Assembly (NCBI RefSeq): GCF_002005105.1
Contig: NZ_MSCV01000006.1
Coordinates: 1-64,000, forward strand
Reading direction: 5' to 3'
Source of the DNA: Methylocaldum sp. 14B
Lineage (GTDB): Bacteria; Pseudomonadota; Gammaproteobacteria; Methylococcales; Methylococcaceae
Length of the DNA stretch: 64,000 nucleotides
The notes under the pieces were generated by a model, which was given only the letters and a program-made list of their open reading frames with translations, did not search any database and was not told the origin of the DNA. A program made the position numbers and the translations under genes. This document shows positions 63,393 through 64,000 of the stretch, in pieces (the stretch's first letter is position 1; each line of letters opens with the position of its first letter).

Positions 63393-64000
63393 TCAACGTG
63401 TAAGCATTTGCTGAATCTGCAAAATTTCTTCCTTGGCAAGACCGAGCACGTCTTTGCTCAAATCCGTCGCCGCTTGTCCCTCCATGAGTTTGCGATAAGC
63501 CGGAATTTCATCCATGCGGGGGTATTTGTGGATCTGCAGCGTGCCGACGAAGCTGTGGAGCTGGGACAGAATGACCAGATCCGTATAATCCGGAGCGCCG
63601 GGGTGATCGCGAAACCAATTTTCGGCGTGGACCGTCACATCTTCGAAATCCGGAGGAAAATTCCACTTCCGTAAGATCATCGCGCCTACGGGGGCGCGCA
63701 AGGTTTGTATCGCCTGGTCGAGATGGCGGGGATCGGCGATCAATTCCGGATGCCGATCGGCGAAGGTGAGCACGGGAACGGTGCCGATATCGTGAACCAG
63801 CGCAGCCAGCATCGCCCGATCGGGATCGAACCCCCTGGTCTTATGGGCGAGCACGGCACAGATGGCGGCGACGTAGCTGCTGTGCGCCCACAGTTCATGC
63901 ATCCGTTTCCGGATCTGGGACGACTTGGCGATAAACACCGCTTTCAAGGAAAACGTGGTGATCAAGTGCTGCGCCGCCTTGAGCCCGAGTCGCGTCAGAG
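63393..64000 (-). CDS. HDOD-domain protein (partial, continues past the window)
   Basis: The frame is open to the right edge, so the N-terminus is missing. The visible 202 codons are an HDOD domain, which is a degenerate HD-type metal-binding region in signalling: LTRLGLKAAQHLITTFSLK, MHELWAHSSYVAAICAVLAH, LAALVHDIGTVPVLTFADRHPE (HD motif) and AVGAMILRKWNFP (read APVGAMILRKWNFP). It does not start at TTG63965, as conserved residues precede it. Likely role: motility or stress signalling near flagellar genes. Confidence 0.85.
   Translation of the reverse strand, partial: LTRLGLKAAQHLITTFSLKAVFIAKSSQIRKRMHELWAHSSYVAAICAVLAHKTRGFDPDRAMLAALVHDIGTVPVLTFADRHPELIADPRHLDQAIQTLRAPVGAMILRKWNFPPDFEDVTVHAENWFRDHPGAPDYTDLVILSQLHSFVGTLQIHKYPRMDEIPAYRKLMEGQAATDLSKDVLGLAKEEILQIQQMLTR

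Noticed and set aside
1-64000. CRISPR array, tRNA, rRNA or intact insertion sequence
   Set aside because: No regularly spaced direct repeats, tRNA-like cloverleaf, rRNA core sequence or transposase frame was found on reading through. The only non-coding RNA seen is the SRP RNA.

Overview
The window is a GC-rich chromosomal segment of a Gram-negative bacterium. It is almost certainly a gammaproteobacterium: the blocks yebC-ruvC-ruvA-ruvB-ybgC-tolQRAB-pal-cpoB-queE-queC, rlmH-maf-rng-yhdP-nit-tldD-pmbA and ffs-dnaX-ybaB-recR are all arranged as in that class. A methanotroph-like (Methylococcales) or purple-sulfur-like host would fit, but no diagnostic metabolic gene is present, so that is inference only. 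I see no rRNA, tRNA, CRISPR array, intact insertion sequence or prophage.

Layout. 0.1-7.3 kb: a complete YejABEF/Opp-type peptide ABC transporter operon whose gene junctions carry two HicBA toxin-antitoxin modules, one degraded around a palindromic repeat (3.4-3.7 kb) and one intact and translationally coupled to the ATPase gene (5.2-5.6 kb). 7.3-9.6 kb: a secreted GlcG/HbpS-type protein and an orphan NitT/TauT-type binding protein, separated by an AT-rich spacer with striking inverted repeats. 9.6-16.2 kb: a surface-polysaccharide cluster of three glycosyltransferases, a SAM methyltransferase, an FkbM methyltransferase and a Wzx-like flippase. 16.2-27.6 kb: housekeeping genes (pmbA, tldD, nit, yhdP, rng, maf, rlmH, nadA). 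27.7-35.9 kb: a more accessory stretch with an AraC remnant, an STN-domain periplasmic protein divergent from a secreted PI-PLC-like enzyme, a glycoamylase-like secreted hydrolase, an orphan UgpC/MalK-type ATPase and a Kef-type antiporter. 36.0-45.7 kb: a 5'-nucleotidase, a small membrane-anchored unknown, HIT, recR, ybaB, dnaX, the 4.5S SRP RNA, a TerC/DUF475 membrane protein and mfd. 46-51 kb: an H-NS-like protein in an AT-rich island, the agmatine-to-putrescine pair aguA/aguB and a CopA-type copper ATPase. 51-61.7 kb: yebC, ruvCAB with a Uma2 gene inserted between ruvA and ruvB, the full Tol-Pal locus and queE/queC. 61.7-64 kb: the edge of a flagellar region (FlhB-like, FliK-like, HDOD).

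How it works together. The housekeeping blocks cover Holliday-junction processing, transcription-coupled repair, replication-clamp loading, envelope constriction and integrity (Tol-Pal, YhdP) and queuosine synthesis. The accessory material sits in the junctions between these blocks: TA modules, palindromic REP-like elements of four types, a Uma2 gene and decayed gene pieces.

The most unusual features are the repeated colonisation of the yej operon by HicBA modules, a REP-like element lying where the middle of one HicBA module should be, a 133-bp MITE-like sequence with 17-bp terminal inverted repeats, the Uma2 insertion in ruvAB, and the divergent STN-domain / PI-PLC pair. I found no clearly new multi-gene defence or biosynthetic system.
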